Source: Paenibacillus humicola (lineage in GTDB: Bacteria > Bacillota > Bacilli > Paenibacillales > Paenibacillaceae). From it: a stretch of DNA of 64,000 nt. Position numbers and translations under genes: made by a program. The notes beneath the pieces were generated by a model. It saw only the letters and a program-made list of their open reading frames with translations, made no database searches and was not told the DNA's origin. Shown here in pieces: positions 16,356-23,862 of the stretch (its first letter is position 1; the number at the start of each line of letters is the position of its first letter). The stretch is from positions 5,711,501 through 5,775,500 of the forward strand of contig NZ_JAQGPL010000001.1 in the NCBI RefSeq assembly GCF_028826105.1. The letters run 5' to 3'.

Positions 16356-17822
16356 TTATTCTGACGCATTTGCAAAAGGAGGAAACCGCCGCATACTCGC
16401 CGCCTTCTCGTAGGCAAACGCCATCCGGATCAGCTTCGCGTCCTCATACGGCTTTCCGAGCAGTTCGAGCCCGATCGGAACGCCGATCGGAGCCGTTTCG
16501 GTCGGGGCGGAGAACCCACCGGGAAACGTAATGGCGGGGAATCCCGTCAACGCGGCCAGGATGCCGTTTCGCTCGTACTGCGAATCTTCCCCGATATCGA
16601 CGACCAGCCTTTTTTGGTGCGGGTAGAACAAGGCGTCCAGACGATGTCCGGCGAACAGGGCGTTCAGCTGATCGCGCAGCTCCCCGATCATTCGCAGCCG
16701 CTGCAAATACTCCGGATGCTCCAGCATATCGGGGGTGCCAATTGCCGATTCCAGAAATGCCCGGATCGGGGGCTCGAAGCTCCCCGCCGCCAGCAGCTCC
16801 TCCAGCGTCTGCACAGGAGCGCGGTAAGCGGCGAAATACCGTTCCATTTCATGCCGCACCTCGAACCGCTGCACATCGAGCTCCCGCAGCAGCTCTTCCG
16901 CATCCAGCATCGGCTCATCCAGCTCGATGACGACCGCCCCCAGCTCCTCCATCTGCCGCAGCGCTCGTCCCGCGATCAGGTTCACTTCCTCATGCTCACG
17001 GGACCGGCCGAAAAAGCTGCGCAGCACGCCGATTCTGCAGCCCGCGAGCCCTTGTGCGCTTAGTCCGGCGCGGCAGGGATAGCGCCCGCCTTCCATCACC
17101 TCGAACAAAATCGCCGCATCCTCCACGGTCCGGGCGATCGGACCTGCGTTATCCTGCGTAAACGTGACCGGCAAAATGCCCTCGAGGTCCATCAGCCCCT
17201 TCGTCGGCCGAATCCCGACCAAATTGTTCGCCGATGCCGGGGAACGCACGGAGTTGACGGCATCCGTCCCCGTCCCCGCCGCGGCGAAATTGGCGCTGAC
17301 GGCGGCGCCGGTTCCTCCGCTCGAGCCGCCGGGCGTTTTCGTCAGGTCGTACGGATTTTTCGTCTGCCCGCCGAGCGCGCTCCGCGACAATCCGAACAGC
17401 GCGAGCTCGTGGAGGTTCGTTTTGCCCAGGATGATCGCCCCGGCCCGCCGGAGATTCCGAACGATGCGGCAGTCGGCGGCAGCCGTAAAGCCGGCCAGCG
17501 CTTCCGCCCCCGCGGTCGTCGGCATATCCGCCGTATTATAATTGTCCTTCACGACGATCGGGATGCCGTGAAGCGGTCCTCTCGGTCCCTGCCGTACCCG
17601 CTCTTCGTCCAGCTCGTCCGCCTGCTTCAGGGCATGCGGGTTCACCGAAAGCATCGCCTGCAGCTGCGGCCCTTTGCGGTCGCAGGCCTCGATGCGGTCC
17701 AAATAAAACGCCGTCAGCTCCCTCGCCGTAAGCAGGCCCTCATCCATCACCCGCCGAAGCTCGGGAATGGCCGCCTCCAAAATCGAAAACGAACGGTCGG
17801 GTCCGCCACTGGATCGCACCAC
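16356..17822 (-). CDS. Amidase-signature family hydrolase
   Basis: A 488-residue enzyme of the amidase signature family, which cleaves linear amides through a Ser-cisSer-Lys triad. The triad is visible as K92 (IVVKDN), S168 (PGGSSGG) and S191 (DAVNSVRSPAS). The start is GTG at 17822, with AAAGGAG eleven bases before it. It lies 86 bp after the ring-opening amidohydrolase gene in the same direction, so it plausibly hydrolyses the opened product (biuret/carboxybiuret or ureidomalonate, depending on which ring the partner opens). The exact substrate cannot be read from sequence. An AtzG-like small subunit is not present nearby. Confidence 0.88.
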   Translation of the reverse strand: MVRSSGGPDRSFSILEAAIPELRRVMDEGLLTARELTAFYLDRIEACDRKGPQLQAMLSVNPHALKQADELDEERVRQGPRGPLHGIPIVVKDNYNTADMPTTAGAEALAGFTAAADCRIVRNLRRAGAIILGKTNLHELALFGLSRSALGGQTKNPYDLTKTPGGSSGGTGAAVSANFAAAGTGTDAVNSVRSPASANNLVGIRPTKGLMDLEGILPVTFTQDNAGPIARTVEDAAILFEVMEGGRYPCRAGLSAQGLAGCRIGVLRSFFGRSREHEEVNLIAGRALRQMEELGAVVIELDEPMLDAEELLRELDVQRFEVRHEMERYFAAYRAPVQTLEELLAAGSFEPPIRAFLESAIGTPDMLEHPEYLQRLRMIGELRDQLNALFAGHRLDALFYPHQKRLVVDIGEDSQYERNGILAALTGFPAITFPGGFSAPTETAPIGVPIGLELLGKPYEDAKLIRMAFAYEKAASMRRFPPFANASE

Positions 17823-17908
17823 GCTTTTCGCAGCTCCTTTCTCGTTCCGTCTTGTTCAATGCGCCCCTGCGCCCGCGGGCAGGGCCGACCGCCGCCGCGG
17901 CCGCGCAT

Positions 17909-19045
17909 TCACGCGCCGCCTCTTCTGACAATGCACGCGATCGGCGCGAAGCCGGGCGGGCACTGATGCTCCGTACCGCCGCTGACGAATACGGCCGGAC
18001 TGCCGACAACGCTTGTAATAACGGCGCCGGCGGCCGCCCTGGCATGCCGCTCGTAATGAATATCCGCGTCGGACAGCATCGTCGTTCTCCAGCCGCGAAT
18101 GTCCGGGCTCGCTTCGGCCTTGGCGAACACCGCAGCCACCTGCCGCTGCAGCTCCGCGGGCGGCGCCTGTTTGAACGCCAGCCCCGCATCCTTCATCGCC
18201 GCGTAGACGCCGGACGCGTCGACGGCGTCCTTCAACGCGGCATGGCCGATGGCGTACGGCCCGCGGCCTTTGCCGGTATTCGCCATCAAAATGATTTCGC
18301 AGTTCGTCATTTCCCCGCCCGCAGAGGTCGAGGCGACGCCGCTGCAGAGCGACAGGTCCCTGTTGATCGCCTCGTCGCTCAGCCGCTCCTCCTGCACTTC
18401 GCCGAGCGCCAGCGCCACGCCAAGCGCCATCGCCCCCCTGGCGAAGCCTTTGGACAGGTTCGGGTCCCGGGTGACGAGCTCCTTCCCGCCGGCCGCCGCT
18501 TCGCGCAGATGCGCGGGCGTCAGGAGCGGGCCTTTGACCTGGACATAATGCACCTGTTCCGGCCCGCTTACGCCCGCGTCCTCCATCGCCTTCCCGACGG
18601 CCTTCGCCACCTCGCGCACCATCGGCATCCGGCCGATATGCTCGGCGGGAATATCCGGCGTGTTCTGCACGCTGACGGCCAGGCCCGGTTCGCCCGGAAC
18701 CGGCTCGACCGAATCGTCGTCGACCCTGGTGAAAAACGTGGCGTGGGGAGAGAGCACGCCCTCCGTTCCGCCCGACCAGACGAACACGATTGCTTCGCTG
18801 CGCTCCTTCCCGATATACGCCGACAGCATCAGCTGAAAGCTCAGCGAAGCAAGCCTTCGGGTAAAATCATTCGCGCCGCCGTTGCCTTCCGTTTTGCCGA
18901 TGCAGGCGATAAGGGCGCCCGGATCGACTTCCCCGCTGCGGATAAGCGCCTCCAGCCCGGATGTATCGCCCGGCGAATCCATCGCCACCTTGTGAACGCC
19001 GATTGTCATGGCCATTTTGCTTACGTCATCTCCTCTCGCCGTCAT
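17909..19045 (-). CDS. Ring-opening amidohydrolase, cyanuric acid hydrolase/barbiturase family
   Basis: A 378-residue member of the small toblerone-fold family that opens cyanuric acid (to carboxybiuret) or barbituric acid (to ureidomalonate). The family's three-fold Ser-Lys motifs are all visible: GKTEGNGGANDFTR, WSGGTEGVLSPH, HYVQVKGPLLTP, SKGFARGAMALGVALALGEV, CSGVASTSAGGEMTNCEI and SGGTEHQCPPGFAP. Known members are about 360-370 residues. The ATG at 19045 has AAGGA seven bases before it; starting at the ATG at 19015 would match family length better. It is transcribed divergently from pucR, with GTTA-N7-TAAC sites in between, and precedes the amidase. Choice between cyanurate and barbiturate is not possible here. 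Confidence 0.92.
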   Translation of the reverse strand: MTARGDDVSKMAMTIGVHKVAMDSPGDTSGLEALIRSGEVDPGALIACIGKTEGNGGANDFTRRLASLSFQLMLSAYIGKERSEAIVFVWSGGTEGVLSPHATFFTRVDDDSVEPVPGEPGLAVSVQNTPDIPAEHIGRMPMVREVAKAVGKAMEDAGVSGPEQVHYVQVKGPLLTPAHLREAAAGGKELVTRDPNLSKGFARGAMALGVALALGEVQEERLSDEAINRDLSLCSGVASTSAGGEMTNCEIILMANTGKGRGPYAIGHAALKDAVDASGVYAAMKDAGLAFKQAPPAELQRQVAAVFAKAEASPDIRGWRTTMLSDADIHYERHARAAAGAVITSVVGSPAVFVSGGTEHQCPPGFAPIACIVRRGGA

Positions 19046-19075
19046 GTAGTCCTTGCTCTATCCGCTCAACCTTGT

Positions 19076-19090
19076 GTTATAATATATAAC
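19076..19090. promoter_or_regulatory. GTTA-N7-TAAC dyad upstream of ring-opening amidohydrolase
   Basis: GTTATAATATATAAC, a perfect dyad in the 182-bp divergent region, 30 bp before the amidohydrolase start. Its AT-rich centre could overlap the minus-strand -10 element. It matches in length and half-sites the elements at 16206, 19192, 28148 and 28316. Confidence 0.65.
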
Positions 19091-19191
19091 ATAACCAGCG
19101 CTAAATCATTGGAACTGAACTACAAATCGAAGCTATTTTTTTGTTAATCACCTATAACCGGCAAATTCCGACTCCATTAATCCCGCTGATT

Positions 19192-19206
19192 GTTAATTAA
19201 CATAAC
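19192..19206. promoter_or_regulatory. GTTA-N7-TAAC element before pucR
   Basis: GTTAATTAACATAAC has the same outer half-sites at the same spacing, 21 bp before the pucR ATG, in a position suited to autorepression. A related GTTA-N8-TAAC element lies at 19143-19158. Confidence 0.55.
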
Positions 19207-19227
19207 ATAAAGGGGGCTGAATCAACC

Positions 19228-20844
19228 ATGGAAGGCATCTCGGTCGGCGAACTGCTGGAGAAGCGGAGCCATCTGTTCGGCAAGCAGCCGATACTGGCGG
19301 GCAAAAGCGGCATTCACCGCCTGGTCACCAACGTCAATGTGATGGAAGTGCCGGATATTTACGAGCAGGTGCGCGTCGGGGATTTGCTCCTCACCACCGG
19401 GTTTTCGATCAAGGATAACGTCGCCGCCCAGGAGAAATTGATCCTCGGGCTGGCCGAACGGAACATTTCCGCGATCGCCATCAAGCGGAAACGCTATATT
19501 CACACGCTTCCCCCAAAAATGCTGGAGCACGCCGACAGCTGCCGGATCCCCATTATCGATCTCTCCATGGATACCAATTTCTCGCTCGTCATTTCCGAGG
19601 TGCATGACGAAATGTTAAGCCGCAAGCTCCGGATGATAAATGAGGTGCATCAAAGTCTCCATCATTTGACGCAGTTGCTCGTCATGGGGGAAAGCCTGAA
19701 AACGTTTGTGGACCATTTGTCGCATGACCTGGGCCGCGAGTTTTCGCTGCTGACGTACAAGGACGAACGCATCCGACCGGTCGAGGGGCTGGAATGGCCG
19801 GACGGAATCCTCCGGCCGGGCCGCCAAACGAGGGTACAAGCCTTTGAGGGGATGAAGATCATGTATTCCGGCGGCGCAAGAAGCTGCTGCTGGATACCGG
19901 TCGAACGCAATACGGAATTGCTCGGATATCTTGCTTATGAGGAGGGGGCCGGCGGGGAGCTGCCGCCTTCGGCCGTCATGATCCTGCAGCATGCCGTCAA
20001 GCTGCTGGCGCTGAAGCTGACGAACCAGTACGGCATCTCCCGTGTGGAGGAGCGGTTCAAGGAAATTTTTCTGCGCAAATGGATCCTGGGCGAAATTACG
20101 CAGAAGGAGACCATTCTGCTGCAAGCCTCCTCCGTCGGGCTTTCCCTGCGCGAGCACTACGTGCTCATTCTGACGTCGATCACCGGGGAACTTCCCCTGC
20201 AGGAGCGGCTGATGCACAATAAGAGCTTCGTTCAGCAGGAGCTGCTGATCGTTCCGATCGACCGGCAGCTGGCCGTCCTCGTTCCGGAAAGGCTGTATTC
20301 GGGCGGCGGCTTCTCCATCTCACAGCTTGAGCAGGCGCTGAAGCAAGCCGCCCGGCTGTCATCCGTCCGGCTGGGCGTCAGTGCGGCAAAGCCGATCGAC
20401 CGCATCGGCGAGGCTTACCGGGAAGCGAAAGACGCGCTCGCGATCTTCTCCGCAATCGACCCCGGGCGCACCTTCTGCCACTACGAGCAGCTGGGCATCT
20501 ATCACAGCCTGTACGGCATCGCCGGCAGCGAAGAGCTGATCGCATCGGGGCTGTTCATACTGAAGCCGCTGCTCGGCGGCGGAAGCAAACAGAACGAGGA
20601 GCTGCTCGAAACGCTGACCTGTTATATTTTGACGAGCGGCAATGTAAAGGAAACGGCCAAAACGCTTTACCGCCACTACAATTCGGTGCTGTACCGGCTG
20701 GAGCGCATCGAATCGATCCTGCAGCTCTCCGTAAGAGATCCGGAGCATTCGTTCCGGCTGCAGCTGGCGGTGCGGCTGTACGAGTTTATGAAAAAGCTCG
20801 ACCCGCAGCGGCTTGCGGCCGCGGTCAGGAAGCTTGGCGCATAG
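19228..20844 (+). CDS. pucR: PucR family transcriptional regulator
   Basis: A 538-residue regulator of nitrogen catabolism. The N-terminal PucR sensor domain (about 5-130) is typical (VGELLEKRSHLFGKQPILAGKSGIHRLVTNVNVMEVPDI, LLLTTGF). The middle holds the degenerate GGDEF-like CdaR domain (about 280-420, ending SVRLGVSAAKPIDRIGEAYREAKDAL), and the C-terminus the PucR HTH (NVKETAKTLYRHYNSVLYRLERIESIL). Bacillus PucR controls purine/ureide use. Here it faces a cyanurate/barbiturate-type amidohydrolase, which suggests its effector is a ureide or pyrimidine/triazine intermediate. GGGGG lies about twelve bases before the ATG. The symbol reflects family, not proven orthology. Confidence 0.88.
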   Translation: MEGISVGELLEKRSHLFGKQPILAGKSGIHRLVTNVNVMEVPDIYEQVRVGDLLLTTGFSIKDNVAAQEKLILGLAERNISAIAIKRKRYIHTLPPKMLEHADSCRIPIIDLSMDTNFSLVISEVHDEMLSRKLRMINEVHQSLHHLTQLLVMGESLKTFVDHLSHDLGREFSLLTYKDERIRPVEGLEWPDGILRPGRQTRVQAFEGMKIMYSGGARSCCWIPVERNTELLGYLAYEEGAGGELPPSAVMILQHAVKLLALKLTNQYGISRVEERFKEIFLRKWILGEITQKETILLQASSVGLSLREHYVLILTSITGELPLQERLMHNKSFVQQELLIVPIDRQLAVLVPERLYSGGGFSISQLEQALKQAARLSSVRLGVSAAKPIDRIGEAYREAKDALAIFSAIDPGRTFCHYEQLGIYHSLYGIAGSEELIASGLFILKPLLGGGSKQNEELLETLTCYILTSGNVKETAKTLYRHYNSVLYRLERIESILQLSVRDPEHSFRLQLAVRLYEFMKKLDPQRLAAAVRKLGA

Positions 20845-20971
20845 CCGGGCGAGCCGTCCCTTCGGACGTCTTTATGATGCGGCGGCTATCGGGGCGTTCC
20901 GGAGGCCCGGCAACCGCCGCCGCGCTTATGCCGCCGTCTGCAGAAGTTCCGCTTGGGCGGCGGCTCCGACT

Positions 20972-21853
20972 TTAGGCGGCCGGGCTGCTCGCGCGGCGGA
21001 CCGGCTGCGCGCCGTCCCGGTTGACTAGGAAAATGCCGGCGCAGATGAGCGCGCCGCCGGCCAGCGTCTGCCAGCCGACCGTTTCGCCCAGCAGGATCCA
21101 GCTCATAAACACGCCGAAAATCGGCGCGAGGAACAGGAAGGCGCTCGTTTTGCCGGGATCCCCGTTTTTCAGCAGGTAATACCACAGGCCGAACTGGACG
21201 ATCGAGCCCATGAGCGCCAGCCACAGCAGGACCGCAACCGACTCGTCGTTTACCGCAAAATGCGGCTTTTCCGTCAGCAGGCTGAGGAGCAGCAGCATCA
21301 GGCCGCCCGCCAGCATCTGGTACGCCGCGAGCACGTTCATGTCGAACTGCGGGCTCCATCGTTTGGTCAGCAGCGTGGCGACCGCGAACGAGACGGCACC
21401 GGCGAAGCCGATATAGGTGCCGGGCTGCAGCCCAAGATGAAGCCCGAAGCTGAAGACGACGCCGGCAAATCCGAGCACGACGCCGAACCACTGGAGCGGC
21501 CTGTATCTCGAGCCGGCAAACACCGTCCCGAACAGCACGACGAGCAGCGGATTGACGCACGTGATGATCGCCGATTCACCCGAAGTGATCCAGTGCATGC
21601 TGTAATACGCGCACCCCATGACCCCGGCGGACTGGAACAGCCCGATGGCCGCCGCCTGCAGCCACTGCTTCGCTCCGCGCGGCTGCCGCCTCCCCGCCGT
21701 CATCAGCGCGAGCAGCCCCCCCGCCAGTACGAACCGGATTCCCATCAGCAGAAAAGGCGTCGCGAACGCAAGTCCGAGCTTCCCAACGGGAAAAGAGACG
21801 CCCATCAAAAACGTTGTCAAAAGAATCAGTCCCACATATGCCCATTTATTCAT
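20972..21853 (-). CDS. EamA/DMT family transporter
   Basis: A 293-residue membrane protein with ten helices in two EamA repeats; conserved features are the N-terminal NKWAYVGLILLTTFLMGVSFPVGKLGL and the second repeat GSIVQFGLWYYLLKNGDPGKTSAFLFLAPIFGVFMSWILLGE. Such proteins usually export amino acids or metabolites. ATG at 21853 with GGAGG eight bases upstream is preferred over the upstream in-frame codon at 21868. The gene is divergent from a LysR regulator, which probably controls it. Confidence 0.9.
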   Translation of the reverse strand: MNKWAYVGLILLTTFLMGVSFPVGKLGLAFATPFLLMGIRFVLAGGLLALMTAGRRQPRGAKQWLQAAAIGLFQSAGVMGCAYYSMHWITSGESAIITCVNPLLVVLFGTVFAGSRYRPLQWFGVVLGFAGVVFSFGLHLGLQPGTYIGFAGAVSFAVATLLTKRWSPQFDMNVLAAYQMLAGGLMLLLLSLLTEKPHFAVNDESVAVLLWLALMGSIVQFGLWYYLLKNGDPGKTSAFLFLAPIFGVFMSWILLGETVGWQTLAGGALICAGIFLVNRDGAQPVRRASSPAA

Positions 21854-21940
21854 GGCTTTTGCCTCCAATCCAGGTCCGGCCGTCTGCCGGCCGGCTTAAC
21901 GCTATTGTACGCCCCGTTTGGTTTCATGTAAAATGATTGA

Positions 21941-21961
21941 TAACGAAATATAAAATCGTTA
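21941..21961. promoter_or_regulatory. LysR-type operator, TAACG-N11-CGTTA
   Basis: TAACG (21941-21945) and CGTTA (21957-21961) are separated by eleven bases, which contains the T-N11-A core of LysR recognition boxes. It sits in the 150-bp divergent region between the EamA and LysR genes, 43 bp before the LysR start. Confidence 0.65.
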
Positions 21962-22004
21962 ATTCTGATAGCAGAAACACGAAACCGGAATAGGAGGCAT
22001 GACC

Positions 22005-22883
22005 ATGGAAAGCTCGGATTTGCGCATTTTTCAGGCGGTCGCCCGGGAAGGCTCGATCACAAGGGCGGCGGCTCGGCTCGGTTACGTTCAGTCGAATGTG
22101 ACCGCGCGCATCCAGCAGCTGGAGTCGGAGCTGCAGACCGTGCTCTTTTACCGGCACAACCGCGGCATGAAACCGACGCCGGGCGGGGTGACGCTGCTCG
22201 GATACGCCGACAAAATCGTCGGCCTGCTGGACGAAGCCGCCAAAGCGATGTGCGCCGACCTCGAGCCGCGCGGCCCGCTGCTGATCGGTTCGACGCAGAC
22301 GACCGCCGCGGTTCGGCTGCCCGTCATTCTGGCCCGGTATCACAAGCAGCATCCGGACGTCCGCTTGTCGCTTACGACCGGACATTCCGATCAAATGACC
22401 GAGAAGGTGCTGCAGTTCGAGGTGGAAGGCGCATTCGTCGCAACCCGCGTGCAGCACCCCGAGCTTCAGTCGCTGAAGGTGTTCGAGGAGGAGGCGGTCC
22501 TTGTCTCGGCATCCGGCGTCGCGTCGCTCGAGGAAGCGGCATCGAAACCTATTCTCGTGTTTACGGAGGGCTGCTCGTACCGGAACGTGCTGGAATCGTG
22601 GCTTCAATTTTGCGGGCTGCCCGCCGGAGTCGTGATGGAATTCGGCACGCTGGAGACGATTATCGGCGGCGTCTCCGCCGGCCTCGGCATTTCGCTGCTG
22701 CCCCGCTCGGTCGTCCGCAAGGCGGAGGCCGAAGGGCACGTGCGCATTCACGCGATTCCGGAGACCTTCAGCCGGATGAACGTCACCTTCGTCACGCGCA
22801 AGGACGCGTTTATGTCCAGCGCGCTGCGGGCATTCCTGCAGGAGCTGGCCGAAGCCTCGGAGGCCGTTTCGTCCGGCGCCTAA
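22005..22883 (+). CDS. LysR family transcriptional regulator
   Basis: A 292-residue LysR protein. The N-terminal HTH reads MESSDLRIFQAVAREGSITRAAARLGYVQSNVTARIQQLE, followed by a two-lobe effector domain (LLIGSTQTTAAVRLPVILARYHKQHPDVRLSL). It resembles the Bacillus CzcR/YofA group. ATG at 22005 has GGAGG seven bases before it; the ATG at 21999 lies too close. Divergent arrangement with the EamA exporter and the intervening T-N11-A box indicate control of that exporter and of itself. Confidence 0.9.
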   Translation: MESSDLRIFQAVAREGSITRAAARLGYVQSNVTARIQQLESELQTVLFYRHNRGMKPTPGGVTLLGYADKIVGLLDEAAKAMCADLEPRGPLLIGSTQTTAAVRLPVILARYHKQHPDVRLSLTTGHSDQMTEKVLQFEVEGAFVATRVQHPELQSLKVFEEEAVLVSASGVASLEEAASKPILVFTEGCSYRNVLESWLQFCGLPAGVVMEFGTLETIIGGVSAGLGISLLPRSVVRKAEAEGHVRIHAIPETFSRMNVTFVTRKDAFMSSALRAFLQELAEASEAVSSGA

Positions 22884-23010
22884 TCGCTGCCGGGTTAAAG
22901 CTGCCAGCCCTTTCGGAGGACGTTGGTACCGGCGGCCTTCGCGCCTAAATACGGGCTTCCGGTCGTAAGTCGTTCTTAGCCGGATAAGGATGCTCCCTTG
23001 TTTCGGCATT

Positions 23011-23517
23011 TTATTTTTTGTCCGTGTACAAAATATGCTCCGCCCGCAGCCTGCCGTCGTCAATACGGAAGATGCCGAACGAGTAATGCTTCTGCCTCCT
23101 TTTGTCAGTCGGGGATCCCGGGTTGAACATCAGGATGCCGTCCCGCTCCTTCATCACCGGGATATGCGAATGGCCGAATATGACGGCGTCCACCCGCTCG
23201 CCGGCAAACGCCGCAAACGCGTTCGTTTCCGTCGAAGCCCGGCCCCCGCCGATATGCCCGTGTACGATACCGATGCGGACGCCGCCGAACGTCAGGATTT
23301 TGCGGTGTCCGAATTTCGCGGTGATCCGGTCCCCGTCGTTGTTGCCGGCGACCCCGTCGGTCGGCGCATAGGCGCTGAGCGCTTCCCATACGGCAAGCTG
23401 CGTCCAGTCGCCCGCGTGCAAGATCGCGTCCGCGTCCCGCAGATCCCGCACCAGCCGGTCCGGAAGCTTCTTCGCCATCCGCGGCATATGCGTGTCGGAT
23501 ACGACGACGATTTTCAT
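23011..23517 (-). CDS. YfcE/MJ0936-family phosphodiesterase
   Basis: A 168-residue metallophosphoesterase. The metal-site motifs are in order: SDTHMP, HAGDW, GNNDGD, VHGHIGG and FGHSHIP. Small members of this family are Mn-dependent phosphodiesterases with poorly known natural substrates. ATG at 23517 gives the usual MKIVVVSDTH start; the frame extends to 23538 but that lead has no support. It stands alone after the convergent LysR gene. Confidence 0.9.
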   Translation of the reverse strand: MKIVVVSDTHMPRMAKKLPDRLVRDLRDADAILHAGDWTQLAVWEALSAYAPTDGVAGNNDGDRITAKFGHRKILTFGGVRIGIVHGHIGGGRASTETNAFAAFAGERVDAVIFGHSHIPVMKERDGILMFNPGSPTDKRRQKHYSFGIFRIDDGRLRAEHILYTDKK

Positions 23518-23565
23518 ACTGGCCAGCCCCCCTGTCAATCGATTGTATCTCCATTATACCAGCTG

Positions 23566-23733
23566 TCAGCCCGTCAATCGTCGCCGATCTTATACCGGCA
23601 TCCGAAAGCGGGACTGCTGACGCTGCAGTACAACAGCTTCCCGGTCGCCGAGGCTCCGGACCTGATCCTGACCGTATTTACGCCCGATCCTCTTACGGAT
23701 ACGAAAGACAAATTGGCGGCATTAATGAAGTAA
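23566..23733 (+). pseudogene. C-terminal relic of an MmyB-like XRE regulator
   Basis: Only the last 50 or so residues are recognisable: YRHPKAGLLTLQYNSFPVAE...LTVFTPDPLTDTKDKLAALMK, ending in TAA at 23731-23733. This is the final beta-strand region of the MmyB-like ligand domain (compare FRHSRAGKMLFELTSFQVHG in the intact regulator at 48695). No HTH or earlier domain remains upstream; the sequence there is the promoter region of the phosphodiesterase gene. Confidence 0.7.
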
Positions 23734-23789
23734 CAGCTTCGCAAGCCGCCCGGGAACTCTATTAATAAAAATATTTTGTTGTTCGTTCA

Positions 23790-23814
23790 AACCGGATGAA
23801 GCCGCCCGGCGTTA
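23790..23814 (+). promoter_or_regulatory. ECF-type promoter candidate before cupredoxin operon
   Basis: AACC (23790-23793), a 16-base spacer and CGTTA (23810-23814) resemble the AAC-N16-CGT class recognised by ECF sigma factors. It lies 49 bp before the cupredoxin gene, whose operon neighbour two genes downstream is an ECF sigma gene. An ATGAAAG/CTTTCAT hairpin (23822-23844) follows in the leader. Confidence 0.45.
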
Positions 23815-23862
23815 CCTCTTTATGAAAGCTATTTCATCTTTCATAGGGAGGTTTTATTCGTT

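Noticed and set aside
17852..19147. Plus-strand frame of 431 codons opposite the ring-opening amidohydrolase
   Set aside because: The minus strand has the complete motif set of the amidohydrolase family; the plus frame has none.
22990..23733. Plus-strand frame of 247 codons spanning the phosphodiesterase gene
   Set aside because: Most of it is antisense to a gene with complete metal motifs; only the last 50 codons show protein similarity, reported as an MmyB relic.
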